Made by a program: the position numbers and the translations under genes. 64,000 bases of DNA from Rhizaria sp. SCN 62-66 (Eukaryota > Rhizaria, unplaced): NCBI GenBank assembly GCA_001724265.1, contig MEDY01000036.1:1-64000 (forward strand). Reading direction: 5' to 3'. The notes beneath the pieces are model-generated. The model worked only from the letters and a program-made list of their open reading frames with translations. It searched no databases and was not told where the DNA came from. This document shows positions 45,777 through 56,700 of this stretch, one piece after another (position 1 is the stretch's first letter; each line of letters starts with the position of its first letter).

Positions 45777-47730
45777 ATGGGCAAGGGTGGCGCCCAACTG
45801 GGCAAGCCCGTCAAGGGCAAGAGCAAGGAGCGTAAGAAGGACCGCAAGGCCAAGACGGGCGGCGACGCGGGGCTCGCGGACGACATCAAGCTGCTCGAAG
45901 AGTACGAGCGCCTCAACAAGCTCGCCGACGCGCAGCGCCTGCGCCTCAAGCGGCTACAACAGCAGGAGATGTACAACACGAAGATCAACCAGAACATTCT
46001 GCTCAACGTGCACCGTAAGGCTATGCGCGCGGAGAAGCTCGACTCGCTGCGCAAGGAGATCGAGATCCTCGCGCAGAACTTCGAGCGCGAGGTTGACCGC
46101 AAGGACGCGATCCTGCAGATGCTCACTAAGGACATTGCACAGGCCGAGGAACAGTACGACACTGCGCGCCGCACGCACCTTATCAAGGTCCAGCAGTTCA
46201 TCACGCTCCACGAGCAAAAGCTCCAGGTATGTTCAGATGTGAAGCAACAGAACAAGAGCATTTCAGCTGTACAGACGAGCGAAATGCATCAATGTTGCTG
46301 TCTTTTGTGTTATAATTTGTATTTCTTCACTTCACAAAATTGTTTATTAAAGAATAATGCGCTCGTCTTGCATAATTCTCAATCTATCATGGTTGCCCGT
46401 ATTCTCTCTTTTTCTTATCTCTCTCACTTGCTATGCTCTGCCATGTTTTGCTTTGTTTTGTTGTGCTTTCCAGGCCGTGAACGCGGACTTTGAGCGGTAC
46501 GTCAAGGCGCTCAAGACCGAGTTCCACGCCGAGCTGGAGGACCTCCGCACGCAGCACAACCGCGAGACACGCGAGCTGGCCTCGGTCATCGCGCAGGTCG
46601 AGGCGCTAGACAACGCGCAGACGTCTGCGACCAAGAGCGCGCAGGAGGCCGAGCGCGAGCGCGTGCGTAACGCGAACCTGGAGTCGATTAACGAGCTGCG
46701 CATCTCGCTGGAGAACCGCATCGAGGACCTGGAGAAGCAGTTCGACGACGCCCACAATATCTACACGGACCACACGTATCAGAAGCACCGGCTGTTCCGC
46801 GAGCTGCAGCGCTCGGATCGGCGGCTGACGTTGCGCGTGCAGGCGCGCCGGCGCCGGTTGGACCGCCTGCAGGACGAGCTGCAGGCGTGGCGGCGCAAGC
46901 TGGCTTTCTCCGAGGCCGAAAACGAGCGCACGCAGACGGACCTCGCCGCGCAGCGCGACCTGGTCAAGTCGCAGTGCGCGGCGCTCAAGGCGCGCACGCA
47001 GGCGATGCGCGCGGGCGAGGCGAAGCGGCTCACGGAGCTGTCGCTCATGTCGCGCGACGCCGCGAAGCTGAACAAGGAGAAGCTCGAGTTCGCTGAGAGT
47101 CTGCTGCAGCTGGCCGAGCTGGCGCGCAAGCTCGAGACGGAGAAGGAGAAGGTCATGCCCGTGGACCCGCACGCCACGGCCGGCGCGGCGGCGCTGCTGC
47201 AGGGCCGCACGACGGCTGAGGGTGTGCTCGAGGCGACGCTGCAGCAGCAGCAGCTGCAGGGCACCACGCTGCCCGCGCACATGACCGGCGTGTACCCAGG
47301 CAGCAACGCTGCCGCCAGCAACGCGGCCGCCGCGGCCGCGGGCGGCGACGAGGCCGGCGGCGCGGCGCGACTGAGTCTGGGCTACGGCGTGGGCGCGGGC
47401 GCGGACGCCGAGGGCGTGCGGCGGCTTATCGACGGCCAGGACTGGAGCTCGCTGGACGTCTTCTACGCCAAGTACAACAAGGTGATGCTGGACAAGCTCG
47501 CGATCGCGCAGGAGAAGGCGCGCCTGAAGCAGGAGAATGGCGACCTGCGCGCGATCCTGAAGCAGTACCTGGACGGCATCGCCGTCAACAGCGACACGGT
47601 CGGCGAGACGAACCCGCTGCTGATCGTCAACGGGCGCGTGAACCTCATGGGTGCCACGCAAAAGAGCACCAAGCGGCCCAACGTCGTCATTGAGAGCGGG
47701 CAGGTCATGCATCAGTACCAGCACACGTAA
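45777..47730 (+). CDS. DRC2: dynein regulatory complex subunit 2 (CCDC65)
   Basis: Two exons, 45777-46226 and 46474-47730, joined over a 247-nt intron (GTATGTT...TTCCAG, phase 0), 568 residues, TAA stop. After a basic start (MGKGGAQLGKPVKGKSKERK) it is almost entirely coiled coil. The most diagnostic part is C-terminal: FYAKYNKVMLDKLAIAQEKA, followed by LKQYLDGIAV and NPLLIVNGRVNLM, which matches the conserved C-terminus of CCDC65/DRC2. DRC2 pairs with DRC1 in the base plate of the nexin-dynein regulatory complex and is needed for motile axonemes. The animal protein is about 480 residues; the extra length is mainly an Ala/Gly/Gln insert at about 410-480. Its presence argues that this organism has, or recently had, motile flagella. 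Confidence 0.93.
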
Positions 47731-48025
47731 AGACACAGTTCGTGCGCTAGGCTTTGCTATCTCTTGTATTTTGTCTGTTTTGTTGTTGAATAGTTTGTAC
47801 CGTTTTTATATGCTACTTTAGGTCGAGAAATAGAATACAATTTTGAATATCTCCTCACGTTTGATTGAAAGAAGCTGTACGTTTTAGTCATGTGTTGATG
47901 CAAGATAGGAATCGGAGCGTTGTACTGCTTGGTTTAGATAGTCTTCATATAAAAATCACTAAAAAAAAGTATATAAAATAGGTTGGTTGTTTAATTCTTT
48001 AACTTGTTTATACTATATGACTTCC
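47731..48025. other. convergent intergenic spacer
   Basis: Short AT-rich spacer holding the 3' UTRs of DRC2 and the Rab escort protein. Nothing else is seen. Confidence 0.55.
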
Positions 48026-51000
48026 TCACTCATCAGCAGCGGCATTAGTGTCGTGGGTAACGTAAGCGTCGTTGCTCTCGGCCGCACCATCAAACACAGC
48101 GTCAGCCTCGACATCAGCCTCAGCCTCAGCCTCAGCCTCAGCGCCTGCGTCAGCGTCAGCCTCTGCGGCAGTGGCAGTCTCAGGTTCAGGCGCAGCCTCA
48201 ATCTCAGTCGCAACAGCAGAAGCAGCGGCAGCCTCGGGTTCAGTGCTCACCTCGGCAGCACCAGTGCTCTTGCCGGCAATGCACCGGTCCCCAGTGTTGC
48301 TATTACTGTCGTTCTCAGTGTTGGTGTCGGCGTCCGCGTCCGTGGCCGTGTCGGCCGGGATGCCGTTGAGCTCGTCGTCGTCGATCACGTTGCCGAACAC
48401 GTCATATACCTTGCCGTCCGCGCGGCGCAACTTGAAGAACTCCACCTCCTCCTGCTGCCTGATCGTCCGGGCCTCGGCGGTGACGTCGGCGCCGTTGGAA
48501 CCCGCGGCGGCGATCGCCGCGGGGCTGGGGTGGTGGACGCCCGCGGGGCAGCGCGCGATGTGGCGCCAGAAGAGCGTCTCGGCCTGCGCGGCCACGTCCG
48601 CGGCGTCGGCCTCCCACATCCACGGGTCCGGCACGCACACCAGGCCCTCGACCGGGACCGTGCGCAGAGACGACGACAACAGCGGCGACAACGACGAGAC
48701 CGCAAGGGCAGCCTTCGCATCAGCAGCCGCGGTCGCAGCGTCAGCGTCAGTGCAGGGGACGGTGAGGGCGGTTGCGAGCTCACCGGTGCTGCTCACGGTC
48801 ACGCGCTGGGTGAAAAAGGCCACATACGCGGCCTTGGGCTTCTCGCTCTTGCCCCCAGCCGCAGTCGCAGTGTTGGACTGGGAGAAGTGGGCAGGGGCGG
48901 TGACAGCGCTGGTGTCGAAGAGCCGACTAACGAGGGGGCCCAGCGCGTCCTCAGCACTGGGGGTAAAAACAGACACTGCATTAGCCACGGGATTCGCGGC
49001 TGCACTGTCACTCGCGGTGGCAGTGGTCGTGGTCGTCAGTAAAGGGAGACTAATGTTGGCGACGCGGAAGCCGGTGGGGCAGACACCGACGTTCGAGTCC
49101 AGGAAAAGAACGTGCGCGCTCGGCTTGAACTCGCTGTCGCTGACAGAGACGCTCTTGCGATCGCTGTTGCTGTCGCTGTCGGCGCTGTAAGTGAACGCGT
49201 CGGGGTGGACGACGAGGCGCGACAGCCCCGGGATTTGCGTGCTCCCGGAAGCACTTAGATCGTGTAAGGGGGTCGTCGCCTCAGCGATGACGATGGCGCG
49301 CGCGATAAGCGCGGTGCGCAAGGTGCAGGCGCCGCCGTCAGCCGCCGACTCAGACTCGGCCACGTCAGCAGCCGCACTCGCTCTCGCACTTGCGGCCACA
49401 GTCGCGGGCGCGGTCGCGGTCCCAGTCCCAGTCCCAGTCGTCACAGCACTCGCGCTCGCACTCGCACTTGAGCCGGACTCGTCCTGCTTTGCAGCAACAG
49501 CGCTTTCGCTGCCATGAGCATTTGCATCAGTGTTTGCGTCCGTATCAGTGCTATTGCAAGCAGCAGCGGCGGTGATGGCCGCGATGGCCGCGAGCGCCTG
49601 AGTGCGAGCCTCGGTCAGGCTGAGCGCGCGGGCGCTGTGGGGGACCGCCGCCAAGCCGCCGACAGCACCACACGTACCATCACGTGTACCCTCACGTGTA
49701 CCACAGGTGGTGCTAGGGAGGTGCATCTTGTCGACGTACACGCGCTTGGCGGTGATATACTGGCCTGCCGGGGTCAACACACCGGTGATAACGAGCCCAG
49801 GATTGTTCCCACTAGCAGCCGCAGCAGCAGAGGTGGTATTAGCGTCCGCGATGCTGTCAGTAAAGACAAAGCCGACTGGGGCGTGCTGGAGCATGCAGAT
49901 GGTGCCAAAAACGGACGTCAATCTAAGCATGTTATCAAACAAGAAGACAACACAAAAAAGAGTCACATGAGCAAGCAACATTATAAACCTGATGTAAAAT
50001 TTCCACCGAATAATAAAAATATAAAAAATTGAAATCTTGACGACACATAAACAAGCATGAACTGCACGAATTCAATCCAAAGGCGGACACTGTTGGTCGA
50101 TATAACGACGACGTACCGCGCGAACGCCTGCGCCAGTTCCGAGATGCCGTACGACGGGTACAGGTGCGCCCCTTTCTGGCCAAAGCGACCGAGCGAGGTC
50201 ATGATGCCCTTGGTGCGGCGCGCAGCGTCCTTGGTCAGCAGCTCACCCACAGACGCATCATTAGCAGCGGAAATCGCAGCAGCAGTTGCAGTCGCAGGAG
50301 ACTTGGAGGCCAGGAGGACGTTGGCGGCGGCAGCAGCGGCGGCAGCAACCGTGGGCTCGCCCATCCCGTGGCCCAGCGCGTAGGCAAACATAGCGCGCGC
50401 CAGCGCGGGGGCCTTGGCGTCGGCCAGCAGCGCGGACAGGGGGCGGGAGGCGAAGGCGGCGTACTGGGCCACGTGCGCCGCTGTCAGATTATCCAGGAAT
50501 AGAAACAAAGATAGCAAGAATATCGATGGAATAAGGTGAACCGATGAAATAATATAGAAAAATGAGTATCAAAAAAACGATAAGGTGTTTTGTTTCAACT
50601 AGGCATGAGATAGGACCTCAAAGTGCAATTTTAGTGTTTTGCAAAAGGATATTGAAGAAGGATTAGCGCAATGTGACGTACGCTTCGTCTGCGGGTTGCG
50701 CGGGTCGTGGTTCAGCACGTGCGCCAGCGTCGTCAGCGAGTGCTTCGCGATTAGCGACAGGCGCTTCTCGGCGAAGATGTCGCCCTTGGAGCACGGGGTG
50801 CGCCAGTAGAAAGCGTCCAATGCCACGCCCGTTGGCGTCGCAAACCTCACACTCCCACTCGCAGCGGCAGTCGTAATCGAGCTGGAGCTGATGTTGTTGG
50901 TGCTGTTATTATTGGCGGGGACGGGGGGCTGCTTGGCGTCGAGCGCGGCCTGCGAGAGCGCCATGTAAGTGTCCTCGACTCCCTTGAACTCCAAGTAACT

Positions 51001-51870
51001 GGCCGTGTCAGTGCGGACGAGGATGTCGACGAGTGCGCAGCGCGAAAGCACAAGCGCCGGAGACAGGTCAAGGCTAAAGCGGAACCGCTGCTTGAGCATG
51101 TCGGCGGACGGCGGAGGCAGCGACGACGCAGTTGTCACGGTCGCGGTCGTCGTCGCAGTCGCCGCAGTCGTCGCATCAGAATTAGAGCTTGAGCTGGAGC
51201 TTGAACCAGAGTTGTTATTGGCAAGCAGGTCAGCTGCAGAAACAGCAGGGGCATCCACAGCCGTGCTGTCACTACTTCTCGCAGTCACAGCGTCAGCAGG
51301 AGCAGCACCAGCAGCAGGAGCAGCAGCAGCAGCAGCAGTGACTGCTGGGACAGAGGGGGCCCAGACCGATGCGCCGGCGAAGGGGAACGCAGCGGCGTTG
51401 TCGGGGTCTGAGAGCAGCGCCCTAAGCGAAGTCGTGTACTCTGAGTCCAGCGGCGATTGCGACCCCGCGCCGCGGCCCCCGAGCCCACAGCTGCCACCGC
51501 TGGAGTCACCGGCGTCAGATGGGTCCGAAGCACTGAGGAAGGCGGAGTTGGCGAACGGGAAGACAGTGGCGCCCGCGGCAAATGCGGGGTCGCTGTGAGT
51601 CGCGCGCCACTTGGCCACGGCCGCGGAGAATGCCGCCGCGCCCGAGCCACCCGTGCTCGCAGTGTTTGTCGCAGCGTCCGCGGTGGCCGCGAGGAGGCCG
51701 TGCAGCTCGTGCAGCGGCAGGGAGGCCTGGGCGCCACCGTAGTTGGTCAAGGTGTCCATGATGACGACTTTGCGGCCGATGCGCGCAAGTGACGCCGCAA
51801 GCATCAGCTGCGGAAGGCTTGTGCCGATGAAGATGGCGTCGTAGTCCGTCGAGTCGAGCGTGTACGACAT
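48026..51870 (-). CDS. CHM: Rab escort protein (REP/CHM, GDI superfamily)
   Basis: Three exons, 51870-50682, 50480-50117 and 49922-48026, with introns of 201 and 194 nt (both donors GTACGTC) and matching phases; 1,149 residues, TGA stop. I start at MSYTLDSTDYDAIFIG. Residues 8-50 have the REP/GDI nucleotide-fold start (DYDAIFIGTSLPQLMLAASL ... YGG). Conserved later parts are ASYLEFKGVEDTYMAL and PCSKGDIFAEKRLSLIAKHS (end of exon 1), LGRFGQKGAHLYPSYGISEL (exon 2) and the REP-type C-terminal helix VAAQAETLFWRHI. It should present newly made Rabs to geranylgeranyltransferase II. Ser/Ala/Asn/Thr inserts roughly double the usual 650 residues. Plain GDI is about 450 residues and lacks the C-terminal part, so REP is preferred. 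The fingerprint reads GTS where most REPs have GTG. Confidence 0.92.
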
Positions 51871-52274
51871 CGCGGGCGACTGGGCCGAGAGTGCGAGGAT
51901 GCGTTTGTGGTCAGCGGGAGTAGGGCGCGGATATGACGGGGAAGATGTTGAGATACAGGCAAAAATAATATAATATAATAGCAAATGCAACATATAAATG
52001 TTGAATACAGCACTTAAACTCCAACCTGACGACGGGAATGCAGTTTGCCTATAGATTTTTAGAAGCGACGTGGACCTTCTGTCCAACGTCGTTGCCAAGA
52101 CCTGTGGCGGCCGAAGGGAGCGACGTGATTTTTCGGTGACAGCATCAGTCTCGTGGCCGGTCTCACACTCGTTGCAGCGCTCTGTAACTCTTCACACAGG
52201 TAGTGTGCTTTAATTTCTGCTTATTCGTTTATTACGCGCGCACCCACGTGTAATCTCGTCTCTCTGCGACCACC
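51871..52274. promoter_or_regulatory. divergent intergenic region REP/COMMD9
   Basis: 404 bp between divergent starts. The REP frame stays open upstream to 52098 but in AT-rich sequence without bias, so I treat it as 5' UTR. A CACGTG E-box-like hexamer occurs near the COMMD9 start. Confidence 0.5.
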
Positions 52275-53243
52275 ATGTCGATCAACGAACAGCCCCTTCT
52301 GTTCCTCCTCAACGCCAAGGGCAAGGAGACCGTGAATGACATCTTCGTCACTGCCTTCCGCTTCCGCCGTGACACCATTCCCGAGCGTGTACGTTCTATT
52401 AACTTCTGCACTCATTCCTGCCATATTACACTCATATCTCCGCTCTCTGCATCCCGCGCACTCGACACTCCCGCAAATCTCACCCACTCACTTCACTTCA
52501 TTTATCTTGCGCTGTCTCTCGCCCTACCTAACTCATCCCTCTTACGCACACGCACAGAAGCTTGCCGAGTGGTCCACTGAGCTGGAGGTCTCGGTCGCGG
52601 ACGCCGCCGTGCTGGCCGGCAGCGTGCAGGCGCTGGTTCGCTCCTGTCTCTACTCCAGCTCGCTGCCATCGCAGGTCCTCTCGGAGGGCTTCCACCCGCA
52701 GCTCGCCGCGCTCATGAACAAGGTCCTCAAGGCGCACGCCGAGGAGTGGCGCATGGCCGTCACCATGAACAAGGTATCGCCACCGCAGTTGCTCGAGTTC
52801 AACTACCGCATCGACACCAAGGCCAGCTCGGACGCGCTCGCCAAGATGTCGTCCTCGTCGCTGCTGCTCGCGCTTAAGATCCAGGTACGCCGCCATATGG
52901 TCTCTGCACAGCTCTGCCGCAGGATATCTATTTGCCATAGCTTAACACTGTCATATAGGTATATAATTGCATCTAGTCCTACGATGTTCTTGCTTCGTGC
53001 TGTTCCAGTCTACTTCAAACTTACATCTGAATCATCTTTTTTGTCATCGATTGCTTGCTCCCGCCTTTCTGTGGCTCTGGGTCGTCGCCGTCGCTGGTGC
53101 TGTGCACACTATAGGACCAGCCGACGCAGGTGGGAGTGATGCCGGGCGTTAAGGACGTGCAGCTGGAGCTCAGCACGCAGGAGCTGGCCACCATGCTCGA
53201 CGGACTGGGCAAGATCAAGGACCAGCTCGAGTCCATCAAGTAA
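52275..53243 (+). CDS. COMMD9: COMM domain-containing protein 9
   Basis: Three exons, 52275-52388, 52558-52884 and 53115-53243 (TAA), all phase-0 introns of 169 and 230 nt, giving 189 residues against about 198 in animals. The C-terminal COMM domain is clear: LLEFNYRIDTKASSDALAKM, LLLALKIQ and the ending VQLELSTQELATMLDGLGKI, then KDQLESIK, which is close to COMMD9 in particular. COMMD proteins form the Commander complex with CCDC22/CCDC93, acting in endosomal recycling of membrane cargo. The last intron could use TATAG (53111-53114) or the CAG 15 nt later; both keep the frame, and I chose the first because it keeps a DQP segment resembling relatives. The gene has no homopolymer inserts. Confidence 0.93.
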
Positions 53244-53708
53244 GGCGGACCAACGCGAGCTAGCGTTGCGAGAGTAACGCTCTACAAAGCAACGAAAACT
53301 ACAGACAAAGTCGCCGACAAAAAGTCTCTGTATGGAAGAGCACTTTTTGGGAGGATATGTTTCACTGTACACTCCAGACTGAAGAGAATTGACAAACAAT
53401 TTGCGTGTCTTCTCAATTTAATACAAAACAATTATCATAGTATTTCAAAAATGGTTACATCTCACAAGAACTGAAAAGTTGCTTGGTCGTCTCAACAACT
53501 GTCGACTCACGGTGATGTCATTAAAAATTTTTAGTGTACACGTAAGAATGTAAAAAATTGTGTTTTAAACAAAACCCATAGAAAAAGAGGAGAAATGCAA
53601 AGATTTATTGTATAAACATAGATAAATAACACATAACTCACTATATAACTCATAGCGTTCCGAGAAGTCAATTTGTAACTTTCGACAAGTCTCTCACACA
53701 GTTTAAAC
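53244..53708. other. convergent intergenic region
   Basis: AT-rich spacer between the COMMD9 and multi-BRCT stops. Open frames here lack bias. Nothing else is seen. Confidence 0.55.
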
Positions 53709-56700
53709 TCAATCGACGGGGAAAAAGCTCTCGTCAAGCGGCGCCCCTGCCCTGATTGACTCCACCAACCAGTTGAAATTGACGACATGAATCCCGTGTT
53801 TCCGCGCGAATGCCACTTTATCGCCCTCGCCCGTCATAGCGATGACGTGTGTGACGTCCGTGGTCAGTGTGTCGCTGTACGCGGCTCGGCGCAGGCTGTT
53901 AGCCATCACCACGAGCTCGTAGATGGCGGCCTTGACGTCCTGCGTGTGCTGAGTCGCGCAGACCACAATGCCCTTGGGCCGCGTCACCACGGGTGCAAAC
54001 GGCACGAAGACGTTGTCGTGCAGCGCGTACACGTCGATGACTGCGGCGGCGGACTCACGGTCGCGGCGCGCTTGCTCCTGCTGTTGATGCTGCAGTGACA
54101 GCGCCCCTGGCTCAGTCTCAGTCGCAGCCACACCCGCTGTCTCCGCGGCAGTGTTGGCTGCTGATACTGCCGTTCCAGTTTGCGCTCGTACTGCAGAGGC
54201 AAGCACGGCGACGGGAACCTTAACGACCGCGGCGGCAGCGTGGGCCGTCGCGCTCGCGTTGTGCGGCTCCAGCATGCAGAACCGCTGGGCCACGTGCAGC
54301 GGCGAAAACGACGCGAGCACGCACCGCTCCCGCGTCTCCGGCTGCAGGTCAGGCAGGGTGATGTTGTTGACTTGCGGTGAAGAAGAGCCCGATCCCGCGA
54401 GTGCCCATATATTCTCCGCGGACGCAGCACCAGTGTTCGCACTCGCGGTTGTGGTGGCTGCAGCTGCTGCTGCAGCAGCAGCGGCCGCGCGGGCGGCTGC
54501 GCGGGGCGCAAGGACGCCGCCGGCGGCGGCAACGGCAGCTGCGGTCGGTAAGGCAACTGCAGCAGGCGCGGCCATCATCGTCGCCTTCACGGTAGTGCTG
54601 CCGTTGTCAGTATTGGCGCTGCTGTTGTCAGCGTAAGGGGCAGCGCGTGCGCGCAAACGCGGCGAATGTGCCCTTTGTTGTTGTTGCTGTTGTTGTTGTG
54701 ACTGCGTCTGTGACTGCTGGGACAGCGCGTTGTTGCTGTTGGCCGCCGGCGTCGCCGACGGCGCCAGAGTGTCGCCGCCCTGCGACTGCGACAGCGGGGT
54801 CGGCAGCGACGTGATCAGGTGCGCCTGCATCAGTCCGCGCATGTGCGCGCGCAGAGGGCCCGGCGTGGGCAGCGGAGGCGCCAGGAACACGCTGTGGCTG
54901 CCTTGGCTGATGCTGTAGCGCCACCGCGTCGGGTCAGTCGGCGACGGCTGCAGCGAGCGCAGGTAGCGAGTCAGAGAGACAGGCGGCTGCGAGCGCTCGC
55001 CTGCACGGCCCGACTTGCCCCCGCTCTTGCCCTTCGCAGATGTAGCCGCAGCTGAGCTTGAACTCGAGTCCGCGCTATGTTGCTGCTGCTGTTCATTTTG
55101 GCTTTGTAGTTGTTGTTGCTTGAGAAGAGCGTTGTACCTCGCGACCACAAACGCGTTCGGCGCGACCGTGCCGATCGAGGTGGGCTGCGATAAGTAAAGC
55201 CGCCGGGGGTCGATGAGCTCGCCCGCCGCGAGACAGGCGGTGACCCAGCGAGGGCGCACCAAGCACAGCGGCCACGTGGGGAACGAACGGAGGTCGATCG
55301 GCGTGTAACTTGCCATCGTTGCAGCGGCAGCAATGTCACTGCTGTCACTCATATTCTTGGAACTGTTGTTGCTGCTGCTGCTCCGAGTGCCGTTGCTGTT
55401 GTCAGGATGAAACGTAACGAGTGGGTCGTACCACAGTGAGTCGTCATTCGCATCTTCAAGAACGACGAACTGACCGTGAGCAGGAGAGGCGGGGTGACCA
55501 CGGCCAAAGCCAGACTGTGCACCTCCAACAGCACCCATGACATGGGTGATCTTCGCGTTCGTGCCGTCGCTGTCGCTGCCACTGCTCAAAGCCGCCGGAG
55601 CAGGGATACGGCCAATGTTGTTGCGATTCGCAGCAACGTCACTGCCCCACATCGTTTGCACCGACGGTCCAGTTTTGGTTCCGCCGGTTCTCTTCGCCCC
55701 CGAAGCAACACTAATGCCGGCAGCACTGATCGCGTCCGCAGCTGTAGCAACAGCAGCGTTCCGGGCCGCAATGTTCGCATCAGCAGCAACCGCCGCGGCA
55801 GCAGCCGCCGCCGCAGCAGCGCTACTGCCTCGCTTACTGCTACTAGAGGCCTTGCTCGAGCTTGAGTTAGCGCTGGTGCTCGCGTTGGCCAGCGGGGGCA
55901 CCGTGTTGGCGCCGGCGCCAGCCCACGCTGCGCGCGCGCCCCAGCCGCCGCCCTCCGGCGGCGCGATGGCGGCGAAGGGCAGTGCGTCGCCGTCGAGCGC
56001 GTGCGTGATTACAAAGTGCACGCCGCTCCGCATCACCGACGGATGCGTGTACACGCTATACGAGGCGGGCACTGTAGTCAACCCAGTGTCTTTTGCCGTA
56101 GCCTTTGCACTTGCACTTGAGCTAGGGCTCGAGCTAGAGCTGGAGTTTGAGCCTGATTTCTCGTCATCATTGTTAGACGACTTGTCACGCTTTGAGCTTG
56201 AACTATCACTCTGACGGCTAGACTTTGATTTGTTGCTCGCCTTTGATGCAGTTGCAGCAGCCGCAGCAGCTTTCTTGGTGGCTGTCGCAGCCATCCTGTG
56301 GTCAATGCCGACCGCGACCGCGGTTTTGACCTGGCCCTGTTGCAGCTGCGGCACCGCGTCGCTGCCGAGTAGAGCAGTGCCGCCGTGCTCCGTGATGAGC
56401 TGCAGCATAGCGACGCTCTCAGCAAAGTCGAGGCAGATGACAAACACGACGCCGTGGAACAGAGTCGATTTGAGAGCAGGCTGGCCGCCAGTGCTGTTTC
56501 GCGCGTTCGTGCTGTTGCGGTTCGCTCCAGTGCGGACAGGGATTGCGGTCATCAGGCCCGTCCCAGCGTCCTCCTGCTGCCGCAACGGCCCTTTGCCGGC
56601 ATCAACATCGGTGGTGGTTAGGGCGGCCTTGGCCTTAAGAAGGAGGGAGCCGTAGGTCGTGGCAGGCAGCGTCGGCGCGGCCGCCGCCACGGACGATACG

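Noticed and set aside
51871-52098. Upstream extension of the Rab escort protein
   Set aside because: The sequence is AT-rich and hydrophobic without conservation to REP; the family pattern begins right after ATG 51870.
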